DNA of 64,000 nucleotides, taken from contig NC_081409.1 in NCBI RefSeq assembly GCF_030272615.1, positions 875,740,594 through 875,804,593 of the forward strand. Reading direction: 5' to 3'. This DNA is from Cryptomeria japonica (lineage: Eukaryota > Streptophyta > Pinopsida > Cupressales > Cupressaceae). The notes under the pieces were generated by a model. The model was not told the origin of the DNA. It saw only the letters and a program-made list of their open reading frames with translations, and searched no databases. How positions within the stretch are numbered: the first letter of the stretch is position 1; each line of letters begins with the position of its first letter. Of this stretch, positions 48,058 to 57,940 are shown piece by piece. Both the position numbers and the translations under genes were made by a program.

Positions 48058-48790
48058 TGTTGGGAATATGGTGTTGTACACCTTGCATAATAATGTTTCA
48101 TTGTTTTATTATTTTATTATTGTGTGCGGTGGACATGGAATTATATTGTATTATTGCATCTAGGAGCACCTAGATGGATGTGCAACATGTAAAGATTCCC
48201 TTGGAATATTCTTTTAACCACTTGATGAGTTGTATTGACACACTGATATTATTATATTATATTATCTAATATTGGAGTGTAATTATGATGAAGTACCCAA
48301 TAATTAATGTGGGTCAAGGGTAGGTAGGAAAAATATATATTTTATTGTCACATGATTTTGGGCACATGGTTTTGATGTAATACCACTTGGTCGTTTTGTG
48401 GGAGCTTGTGTCTATAAAAACAACCACAAGGATAGTTTTTTGGGTTGGTCAGTTAGCTAGGTTAGCATTTGTGGATGTCGGAAGCATGGCATGGGATGTG
48501 TGGATTCAATATTGTTCACATGGAGTGCTTGTAGATGGCTTGTGATGGTTGGGTTTCAGAATCCTTCCATAGTTGTATTGTAATGGACACATTGTTGATA
48601 ATACATGGTGGATGATGCTTTTGGAGGCTGGGTTTTTCCCTCATGAGGGTTTTCCCAGGGTATATCTTGAGTCATATTTTCATGGGTATGTTATCAATTC
48701 TTTGCATGAGGATTATATGAGTTTATTTTGTTGAAACCTAAATTGGGTTATGTGGAAATTTTCATATAATTGGCTGAAAGTTCCCTTTCA
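48058..48790 (+). repeat. B-II 3' LTR
   Basis: 733 bp, TGTTGGGAATATGG...CCCTTTCA, preceded by the purine tract AGTGGGATAA. Confidence 0.88.
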
Positions 48791-49049
48791 TTAACAATCC
48801 AAAGGGCACCAAAAGAATTCTAGACAACCCTGAATACAAGATGAAACAACCAACACCAAAAGAATTCTAAACAACCCTGAATACAAGATGACACAACCAA
48901 CACCAAAAGAGTATCCAGACCAACATCCATCTAGGTAACAAAGGTCTGATAAAGCATATCGGGAATAATATCCATTTGGATAACCAGGATTGACATCAAT
49001 GACAACCATATAAGTTCATACCAGCTCATGCTAACAACAATCTCCAACA
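48791..49049 (-). mobile_element. Copia-C 5' LTR, segment 4 of 4 (outer end)
   Basis: Ends TCTCCAACA at 49049, i.e. TGTTGGAGA on the minus strand, giving the LTR TG...CA termini together with 18625. Includes a 47-bp tandem repeat (CACCAAAAGA at 48807, 48854 and 48901). The next five bases are CAGTT; the matching duplication is off-window. Confidence 0.65.
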
Positions 49050-49436
49050 CAGTTACTTGTGTCGGTGGTTGACTTCTAATTTACTCTTACCTACCCTTGC
49101 ATCTTACTGGGACACATGTCATTATTGTGTGCTCTATTTCCCTTTTGTCTTACCTATATTTAAAAAGGCTTATGTACATTATATGTAGATCCAACTATTT
49201 GCATCTTGATGAGAATACAACTTGTTCTTGTCACATATTATTTATCTTTTGTTCTTGTGGTTTGAATTGCCTCTAAATCTTTGGTGGCTATCTTCATAGC
49301 CAATTCTTACAGGTTTTGAAAGATTTTTTTTATATATTGATCATCAATATTTGGAGTATCTTAATAGTTAAGGGAAGTTAAATCACAAGTATTTAAAATG
49401 GGTTAAGTTTTTATAGAGTTATACTTTTTTTTAAGC
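49050..49436. other. LTR-like non-coding stretch
   Basis: No ORF. A TATA-like TATATTTAAAAAGG at about 49149 and the tract CTTTGGTGGCTATC...CAATTCTTACAGG suggest an LTR downstream part, but no terminal repeat or duplication could be fixed. Confidence 0.35.
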
Positions 49437-50045
49437 ACATGAGTGGAAGACCAAACATAGTTGCGCATGCATTCAATGGAATGAAGAATGTGTTGATAGA
49501 GATGAAGATAGTGGTTGTTGAGTTTGATGAGACCAATAGATGGGATTTGGTTTTACCACAACTAGAGTTTGCATATAAAAATAATGTCAACAAGAGTACT
49601 GGTAGATCCCCATTCTAGCTTGTATATAGGAGTTCTCTAAGGAATTCTTATGAGTTGAGGAAGATATTCAAAGGAGAAAAGAGTAATGTTCATGCTAATA
49701 ACTTTGTAGAGAAGATGAAGAAATTACATGAAAATTAAGAAAGAACATTAGTAAGATGAAATTTCAATACAAGACAAAGGTAGACCAAAAGTAGAAGTTC
49801 AAAGAATTCAATGTTGGTAATGAAGTTATGGTTTCTTTGTGGAAAGAAAAGTTCCCTATGGGAACATATAATAAGTTTAAAATGAAGAAGTTTAGATTGA
49901 TAGATTTAGTTGTGAAGTCACACAAGATCAAAATGACTCAAGAAAAGTAAGACTAGAAATTCAAAGATGAACAAACCTTAGCATGCCCTTGGCACTAAAC
50001 TAGAACTCATAACCAAGTGAACTAGTTAACTTGGCATAGGGAGAG
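49437..50045 (+). pseudogene. Gypsy integrase C-terminal remnant
   Basis: Fragments in shifting frames: NRWDLVLPQLEFAYKNNVNK with STGRSPF, then VHANNFVEKMKKLHEN, then KEFNVGNEVMVSLWKEKFPM and KFKMKKFRL. These match the end of a Ty3/gypsy integrase and the GPY/F lead-in, closely resembling element G. A purine tract GGGAGAGGTGGGGGA (50039-50053) follows. Confidence 0.8.
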
Positions 50046-50053
50046 GTGGGGGA

Positions 50054-50378
50054 TGTTTTATAACATAATTGGGGCAAATAATTTCAAGATGAATAATAAC
50101 TCTCATCTGCCCAAAATAGGTGGAATTTTACTATTAGATTACATGGTTATGCCAACTTAGGTAAGGGAAAACAAATGGTTACGAGAAGTGGAAAATAAAT
50201 CCAAAAGAGGGTGTGATACTCAACTACCCAAAGGTGGGTGTGAGTGACACATATAATTGAAGGATTATACAATATGTCCTCATCCTAACCATTATATTGT
50301 AACCTAAGTAGGCTTGATAATGTGTGTACAAAAAATAAATATTCCCTAGCACAAGGAAGATAAAAACCTACACTAACA
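50054..50378. mobile_element. LTR fragments of two remnants
   Basis: At 50054 TGTTTTATAACATAATTGGG follows a purine tract and looks like the start of the 3' LTR of the + strand gypsy. At 50378 the sequence CCTACACTAACA is followed by CCCTCCTTAAG, which on the minus strand is CTTAAGGAGGG|TGTTAGTG, a polypurine tract and LTR start of a minus-strand copia. The junction between the two lies somewhere inside and I cannot place it. Confidence 0.45.
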
Positions 50379-51720
50379 CCCTCCTTAAGTGTAGCTTAGA
50401 TGGATGAAAATACACAAAGATGAGTCCTAGATACAAGCCCATGTTAGGTACTCATGTACAAAACAAACTCTCACAAATAGAGAAAAGAAGAAAGCCCAAT
50501 GGAACAAAAATCCTCACCAAAAAAGAGAAAAGAAAACAAGTTTCCCAATACAAAAAAGAATCCCATGTAAGGAAGAAATTCCCTCCAAATTATAAAGGAT
50601 AAGAAAGACTATGTAGCCTTCCCTCAAGTAGTCAATTGTGCCAATGTTACATTCTCAAAACTAGATATAGAAGATGGACCATAATCATTAAAAAACGTTC
50701 ATCCCTTTAGGAAGAAACATAACCAAAGGTGTATGTAGAATGTCATCCCATTCCTAAAAGGAATATGAAAAAAGAAAGTATATAATATATTCAAAATCTT
50801 TGAAAAATACTCATTTGTCTCCATGTTGATGCCAAAAATTTTCACTTTCAAATCAAACATTCTAGGCCACACTAATGAAGATGGCAATATAGAACCTAGC
50901 AGAGATGTATGTAGAACAAGATCCAAAGACACTATAAAGGTGCCTCCAAATGTTGCTCAAAAGTATTGACACTCATGTCAAACCATGATGAATGGCCATG
51001 TGGAGAATGAACAAGAGGATCCAAAGGTTCCTCCACATCAATTAAAGAAGAATCAACTTCATCAAAGATAAGATGAATTCCATGAATAGAGTCTCCCTAG
51101 TTTAAAATATGAGACTCCACAAACAAACCCGCAATGCCTACCAAGTAATCATCCCAAGGAACAAGATCTGGAAGATGATGTATGTCCTATTGTACTAAAT
51201 CACAAGTAGTAAAAAATGTAGCAACACAATTATCCTTAGAAGCAACAAAATATGGAGGGGAAGGAATGTAATATTCAAGAACTGAATCTGATGTGATAAT
51301 ACCCAAGTTCAAGTAACCAAAGCTCTCAAAATCAATGTTTACACTGGGAATTTGTGATTAACAACCAAAGGATCAAAACCATCATCAGGTGAAAAGTTTG
51401 AAAAAGTGTCCAACCAATATATAAATGGCCATCCCAATAGTAATTATCTCTCCACTTTGAAAGTCTTGAATGATAACTAAATCAAGTGTGAATTTCAGAG
51501 TCTTCCCTTCTCCATTGTGGATGATTTGATAGCTAGAAAGAAGATTGTTTAACAGATGAGGTGCCCACAAAACATCATTGAAAGTGTCATCCCCAATATC
51601 TATAGAACATGTCTCAGTTATACTCATGTAATTGTTGTTGCCTATCAAAATAGATGGCATAACATAAGGCTCAAAAGAAGAGAACATAGGTTGTGTGGAA
51701 GCCATTTGATGAGGAGCTCT
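50379..51720 (-). pseudogene. Minus-strand copia remnant (protease/pre-integrase region)
   Basis: 51385-51705 on the minus strand reads SILIGNNNYMSI, DIGDDTFNDVLWAPHLLNNL and HNGEGKTLKF, matching the segment between copia protease and integrase (I-G-N-x-x-x-I, V-L-x-x-P-x-L-x-N-N-L-L-S). DNA from 50379 to 51384 has only short frames and no integrase or RT motif, so most of pol is deleted or unrecognisable. Confidence 0.65.
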
Positions 51721-52240
51721 AAAATCTAGGATTCATCTCCTTGATTCAATTTTTTGAATCACAAATAGCTTTACCTTTATTTTTAGATGATTTAGAAGCA
51801 AGTCTTGCATGATATTTTTCCTTAGTAGATCTCGACTATTTTGAATGGAAAGAAGAAGCTGACTCAAACACTATAGAAGGTAGATATATGTTGTTCCTTT
51901 TAAGAAGATTGAATATGCATATTTTGTTTCTATCTTTCATACTCATAGGCTAACTATGAGATTAGCTTACATTAAGTCTTCATTTGCATCTTTTCTGAGA
52001 TATGCATACATGAACAACAAAAGCTTAGATTTCTAAGTCAACCTACGGGATGGAAAGAGTCAAGACAATCTGATAAGAAACAAAAGAAAATGAAGAAAAA
52101 GCCACATACATATCAAGAACATAATAAATCATTTTCAAGATGACTGGTCTAAGAAGGAGAAGCCTACTTGCTCATATTACTTGAGGATCAAACATGAAAA
52201 ACATTCTTGTTATAAGAAGAGTATTGATGAATTGAAATAA
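51721..52240 (+). pseudogene. Copia gag remnant with degenerate zinc knuckle
   Basis: Around 52150-52228 the + strand reads KEKPTCSYYLRIKHEKHSC then YKKSIDELK, which fits a CX2CX4HX4C knuckle with the second Cys changed to Tyr and a frame ending at a stop. Upstream frames (51945-52100) are open for short stretches. It is opposite in orientation to the remnant at 50379-51720. Confidence 0.5.
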
Positions 52241-52479
52241 ATAATATGTTTATAGATACTAAAAATCATTTAATTGAATACAAAGAAAAGTTAATCATCA
52301 CTAGATCACAATTACCATCACTACCTTTATCACTATCACCACACAATTAAAAATAAATTAAAATACTAGTTATAACATTACAAAACAATCCATAATGAGC
52401 TTGAGGGAAGAAGAAAAAACCCTTTAGTGGTGCTTGGTGTAATAGAATTAATAGTCAATCATTCAAATCAATCAAACTA

Positions 52480-53155
52480 CAATGGTTTTGATCGATTCAA
52501 ATAATTGATGATTAATTCCATTATATCTAATTGAAAGAAAAAAATAGTAACTTCATGCCAAAAAAATTAGATTTACATAACTCTACAAATTGATTCTTCT
52601 CTCTTAAACCCCACACTCCTAATATGAATCATTTTTTTTAGAGTAAAGCAATTAACTAAAACGTTATAAATTTAGTGTTAATTGTTTCAAATGATTGATG
52701 ACTAATTCAAAGGAAAAATTATGTATCTTCATGGTAACATTTAGATTTACATAACTCTACAAATTGTTTCTTCTCTCTTAAACCCCACACTCCTAATATG
52801 AATCATTTTTTTAGAGTAAAGCAATTAACTAAAACATTATAAATTTAGTGTTGATTGTTTCAAATGATTGATGACTAATTCAAAGGAAAAATTTGGTATC
52901 TTCATGGTAACATTTAGATTTACATAACTCTAGAAATTGATTCTTCTCTCTTAACCCCACACTCCTAATAGAAATCATTTTTTCTAAAACAAAGCAACTA
53001 AACGAAACCTTACAAAACTGCTTTTCATTGATTCAAATGATTAACAATAATTCTATTACACTTGGTAGGAAGAAAAAAATTAGCAACTTCATCTTAACAT
53101 TTAGTTTTACAGAACTATAAAAATTGATTCCTCTCTCAACCGTAGACTCCTAAGG
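52480..53155. repeat. ~174-bp tandem array, about four copies
   Basis: TTAGATTTACATAACTCTA recurs at 52567, 52741 and 52914, and as TTAGTTTTACAGAACTATA at 53101 (spacing 174, 173 and 187). Each unit also has TTCTTCTCTCTTAA, CACACTCCTAATA and GATTGATGACTAATTC. AT-rich, no coding content. A partial unit lies at 52440-52560. Confidence 0.88.
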
Positions 53156-53876
53156 AAAGAGCATCAAATATCGTCCATGTTCCAATGACCATAAACTCTT
53201 TGCACACTCAACCTCCCAATTACTAACTTTAAAGAAACAAAAAATAAAAACAAAAAGTCCATTAATAAATTTCACATGTACCAATAGCTGCCCTTTTTTT
53301 AGCATTTTTGGATCATGATTGGCCCATTTGTGCACCTTTATTGGTATCCATAAGTATTGAAATTTTTAAGTGCACGGTTATTGGGTCATCTTTGAAATGT
53401 GTACTTTTTGATCCTTGCACACATGATGAATCCCACAACATGCATTGTTACTACCGAGAAGCCAAAACAATAGTTATAAGTAGTTAAGTCTCATGTGAAG
53501 ACAACCAAAAAAATCGACACTTAGAAATGTGCTATATTTGACCCTTGCACACATGACATATCTCACAACATGTATCGTTACTACCCAAAAGCCAAAACAA
53601 TACCTATAAGCAGTAAGTCGCATGTGGAAACAACCTAAAAAATCTTCAAAGTAGCTATAACCATTTAAGTCACATACAAAGAAAACAAAAAAATCATCAA
53701 AATCCAATGCATCGTTTAAAATCTGTGGATACACAAAATTAACTATAACAACTACTAATAAACTTTCCTAATACAAATCATTTTTTTCAAATAAAACCTT
53801 ATATAATCTTCAGTGGAGCAAATTAAATACAATGTGCCTTTTAGGGTGATGTGGGCCTTCAAAACCTCTGTACCAC

Positions 53877-54158
53877 TCATTCAAGCTTTGACACTCTGGT
53901 AGCTTTAAGCTCCTCTAAATGTACTCCAATCTTCATATATTCGTAGCACATAAGTATTAATTTAATATTTTTAGAAAGCACGCAGGCATCATGATGAAAA
54001 GAAGACAGGACCTTAACTAAGTTAGATTTCAAACAAACTAGTTGCATGGCACTCACAGTAACAATGAGCAGCCAGTCCAGTAGACACATAATGATAATAA
54101 TACTACTGTCAGTAGTGTCCCTGAGACCTCTTATTTCAGCAGCTACGAACGCGGCCAT
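53877..54158 (-). CDS. Hypothetical 93-codon ORF between the inverted repeats
   Basis: Minus strand, starting MAAFVAAEIRGLRDTTDSS, followed by a hydrophobic stretch (IIIIMCLLDWLLIVTVSAM) and a Cys-containing segment. Upstream DNA (54159-54400) is of mixed composition with pyrimidine tracts, unlike neighbouring AT-rich repeats. I do not recognise the protein. It could be the first exon of a captured host gene fragment, or chance. Confidence 0.25.
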   Translation of the reverse strand: MAAFVAAEIRGLRDTTDSSIIIIMCLLDWLLIVTVSAMQLVCLKSNLVKVLSSFHHDACVLSKNIKLILMCYEYMKIGVHLEELKATRVSKLE

Positions 54159-55300
54159 TAATTGTCTTTTTGCTCTCTGACTGACTCCTCGAACTCCTCT
54201 AATGACCCATCAAATCCTCTCCTCATAATCATTATCATTTATTTAACCAAAAGATTTGGGTGACCGTAATCCTGAAATTGCTTCTCCAAGTAGGCATAAA
54301 TATGTGATTTTGGCATGCACCTGTCTAATTCCTCTCGTTTTCTCACCCCGAATCCATCATTTTCTTCAGCCAAAATGAATGAAGCTGATCAACATGGAAC
54401 TGGCTGTCAGTACGTTGACTGCCAGATTTCTTTCTACCTGAAAACATTATCATAATTTTTCTGTCTATCCGTGCACATTCTGTCTCGTCCCATCTGTTAA
54501 AAACAATCAGAATATAGCTCTTTTGCTCCAGAAGGCCTTGCGTGCTCTACAGTAACTATTTAGTGGCTCAATTAATATTTCTGACCCACCTTCTTAAAAA
54601 GTGTTACCTATATTTTAGTGGTAAGATTTTCTGATTATCATATATTTTTTGTCAGGCCTGTTAATCAAAATCTTAAGCAAGCGAATTATCTTCCTAATCT
54701 TCTGTGCCTGCAAAAGGTTTGATTTTTACGTGCAGAAGTGTTTTGTATTCATTGGTTTTAGCTTTATGGAGAATGTACATTGTATAGTGGAAGAATAATG
54801 GTGTAGTAGATTTGAAATGTGAGACAGGTCTAGTACTAGTGTTCATCATTGCTTCATGCAGAGGCTGACGTATGCACACCTCACACACAACCAATACGTG
54901 AGATCTGGCTGAATTCATTTTGAAATTATCCCACCTTTTTCTGCTAACTTTTAGCAGAAGGGGATGTTTTGGGCAAAAATGCTTTGCTTTGTCGTTTTGA
55001 TGGATGGCAGGTTAGGGTTTTCACAAACTCGTGAGGAACACTGAAATACTCTCCTCAGGCTCACTGTACAAAAAGAACCTCACGGGCACACCTGCAGAGT
55101 CAAAACCCTGGTGATATGACAGTGCATGTGGTGGAAGGGGAATTCTTTTTGCCTGAAAGAAAATGGGTATTAAATAATATCTTCTTGGGGTTGGTTCATT
55201 TATTTCTTGCTTTTGGATCTGAACTTTGCTTGGTCAGAGAAAGTAATCATGAGGGCCCAAAGGGACGGGTGTTTTGAAAAGTGATTGGGCTTTATTATCA
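54159..55300. other. Apparently non-repetitive DNA, no gene found
   Basis: Mixed composition, richer in GC than the flanks (for example 55010-55150). No ORF above ~75 codons, no splice-supported exon chain and no retroelement motif that I can see. Confidence 0.4.
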
Positions 55301-55800
55301 ATGGTAGATTGGTTTCCAAGAAGTATAGTAGTAGTAGTTATATTTAAATTTTGATGATTTATTTTGGTTGTTTATATATGTGATTTAATTGTTTATAGCT
55401 ATTGTTTTATCTTTTGGATTGTAAGACGCTTGTAAGATCCATACTTGGAATCCGTTATGTGTGCAAAGGTCAAAAAGTAGTCATTTCAAAATATCGCTGA
55501 CTACCTACTTAAAGATGTCCCAATCGTTATGTGTGCAAGGGTCAAAAAGTGGTCATTTCAAAGTATCACTGACTACCTACTTAAAGATGCCCCAATAACT
55601 GTGCACTACAACCACCTCAAAAATTGTCAATACTTATGCACAAATGCCATAGTAGTCATGTGCTATGAGTACCAATAAAAGCACGTAACTCCTCTAGTTA
55701 AAGTCTACAAATTCTAACTATTGGGGGTACAAGTGGGCAGCTATTGATACATGTGCAATTTATCAATGGGATGTTAGCTATCATTTTGTCGGTTTCATGT

Positions 55801-56630
55801 GAAAAATACCAATAGGATTTATTACCAATGGTAGATTGGCTTCTATAGTAGAAGTACATGTGAAAATTGTATATTCATATAGTTATATAAATAGTATCTA
55901 TATTATTGTTTATAAAATAATATTTATATATTCAAAAAAAGGTGGGTGGAAATAGTCACATTTGAAATGTTCAAGTGGGGTAGCTATCTAGAATAAAACG
56001 CATTAGCACAATTACAAAAGTCACTATATAATGAGAATGAAAGCTATTGGAGAAGGTGGGTCTCAATCATCTGATTGATCCTATACATCAATAGGGTCCA
56101 AAGAGTACATGAGAGTTTTAGGTTTATTTTGAGTATTTATGGTGTATTAGTTTTTTCAATAGAAGTAATGGTGAATTTAACATAATTTTTCATTTAATTT
56201 TAGGTTTTTTTTAATAGAATATTTTAATGAATGATATAAAGTTTCCACCATTCATAAAGTTTATTGTTATTTTTTTATTTGATTGTGTTGGAATTTTCAC
56301 ATCATTTCGTTGCACACTCGTGTTGGAGTTTTCACATCAACATTTTGGATCACAGTCTAAACAATTGTGATAAAATTTTGAATCGACCCCCACACCTTCT
56401 ATTCTTGTCATGCATTGACTTGGTATATGTTTCACATAATTAATGCTACGCACTTATATCTAAAGGCTTTCATTTCATCACCCTAGAATTGTTTGAGTAC
56501 TTCAAGCATTCAAGGCGCATCTATTAGAGTACCACTTCAATTGGTGCACTAAAAATAATATCATTTACTTTAGAATCATCATCTAGGATATTTGTTATAA
56601 ACGAGTGGAAATAGGTATTCACTAGTTTAG
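55801..56630. other. AT-rich DNA, no gene found
   Basis: Contains the word TTATTACCAATGGTAGATTGG (about 55818), also present with one change at about 55291, so a ~25-bp direct repeat brackets the right arm region. Further on, GTTGGAATTTTCACATCA and GTTGGAGTTTTCACATCA occur 33 bp apart. Nothing else identified. Confidence 0.4.
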
Positions 56631-56639
56631 CCATGTAAA

Positions 56640-57940
56640 TAAGGAATAAGCCTATTTCCAATACTCAATTACATTAAAGGGAGATGAAATCAATAGATTT
56701 TAATAGATTAAACCCCAAAGAGCGAATGTTGATTGATTTGTATTTTTCCCTTCATTTGAGTTGAAAATGAGCCATGAAAAGATGCAAATTGAATGCAAGA
56801 TCTAGGGATAAAAGTGTGAAATTGGCATAAATCAGCATGAACAAGTAGTTTTAGATTTGACATGCAGACATAAATGTAGATCTAGAATATGGAAGATGAG
56901 AAGAACTTGTGTCTGAAATATGGACCTGAAAGTGTGGGACAAGGGTGCTTTAGGTGACCTTGTCCTCAAAGTGTTGGATCTAGACAACATGTATCTTTCT
57001 AGGATTAGAATGTAGTACTGAATGTTCTCCTAAAGTTTGACCAAAAAATTGCCAGACATAGGTGTGTGGGGTGACCTTGTTCGACATTTTTGGCCTCTAC
57101 AAAAGTTGGATCTAATTGTCTATGTTTTCTTTGCTTGATACTATAATTTTGTCTTTTGATCTTGCCGCCTACACATAGAAGAAGACAAGTCATCTTGTGG
57201 ATAAGTGTTTGCATAGGTCAAACCTCAGGTTTTGAATTAACCCTTGAGTTGAATTAAAAATACTGAAGTAAAATGATGAATGTTGTACCTCAAGCTTGTT
57301 GAAGTTGATGAAGGTTGATGATGAAATAGTCTTTGAATGTGATTACAAGTGTTGATGCCATAACATGAGATGACAAGACATAAATGACTCAATCACAAAC
57401 ACATGCTTGTATGAAGATTGATGTAATGTGTTGTTCCATTCAATGTCTAGATCTTAAAGAATGCTTGAAGAATATGGTGGGATGAAATGTTGCCTTGATA
57501 TTTTTTTTATCATGGATGGAATATGGATGCTTGTGATTGATGGATGTTCATGGATGTGGATGTGAAAATGAATTAGAAGAATATTCTTGTATAGGGTTCT
57601 TAAGGTATTTCACAAATTAGGACAACCTCCAATGGTCAAATTGAGGTATCGTGATCAGGAACTGATTGGTGGGAAGTGGGCACCATTATATTCAAATATG
57701 GGCCTATTTTTGGGGGCGCCCCAAATGCCCCTATCCACCCAAAATAAGGTGAACATGCCAAAAATAAAATGGGGTACACATAACTCAATATAGGGGCTCA
57801 GATCACCAGGTGGATGGATGACATTAGTTTCAAAGTAAAAAGTCTAGAAATGGGCTTGGGTAAGAGCTAACAGGGAACACACTAAGGAAAGGGCACAAAT
57901 GTGGTGTAAATTGTACAAAGTTACAATTTATGACGCTACA
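56640..57940 (-). mobile_element. LTR remnant related to the solo LTR at 22471-23706
   Basis: Ends TTTATGACGCTACA at 57940; the minus strand starts TGTAGCGTCATAAATTGTAA, like TGTAGCATCCTAAAATTG at 23706. It also shares AGGTCAAACC...GGTTTTG-AATTAACC (57215-57242 versus 23005-23033). No internal coding region adjoins it. The left border and the target duplication could not be fixed. Confidence 0.6.

Larger units (their letters stand above)
43220..48790 (+). mobile_element. LARD-like LTR element B-II
   Basis: LTRs 43220-43955 and 48058-48790 flanked by an exact TTAAC duplication (43215-43219 and 48791-48795). The first LTR base pair is TA rather than TG. The primer-binding site TGGTATCAAAGT (43958-43969) has G-to-A changes. 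The 4.1-kb interior is co-linear with B-I but has no insertions. It has no gag or pol; the longest frames are under about 110 codons and do not correspond between the two copies. Two independent full-length copies without coding capacity mean the family was mobilised in trans. Confidence 0.92.
53220..55800. repeat. Segment bracketed by long inverted repeats (possible DNA transposon)
   Basis: The left arm, about 53220-53430, contains CACATGTACCAATAGCTGCCC, TTATTGGTATCCATAAGTATTG and TTTTTGATCCTTGCACACAT. The right arm, about 55520-55800, contains the reverse complements (GGGCAGCTATTGATACATGTG, CAATACTTATGC, ATGTGTGCAAGGGTCAAAAA). Both arms contain internal tandem copies: period about 130 at 53394 and 53524, period 72 at 55454 and 55526. 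The ~2 kb between them is not repetitive as far as I can see. Mutator-like elements have arms of this kind, but no 9-bp duplication or transposase was found, so the alternative is two separate inverted copies of one repeat. Confidence 0.6.
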
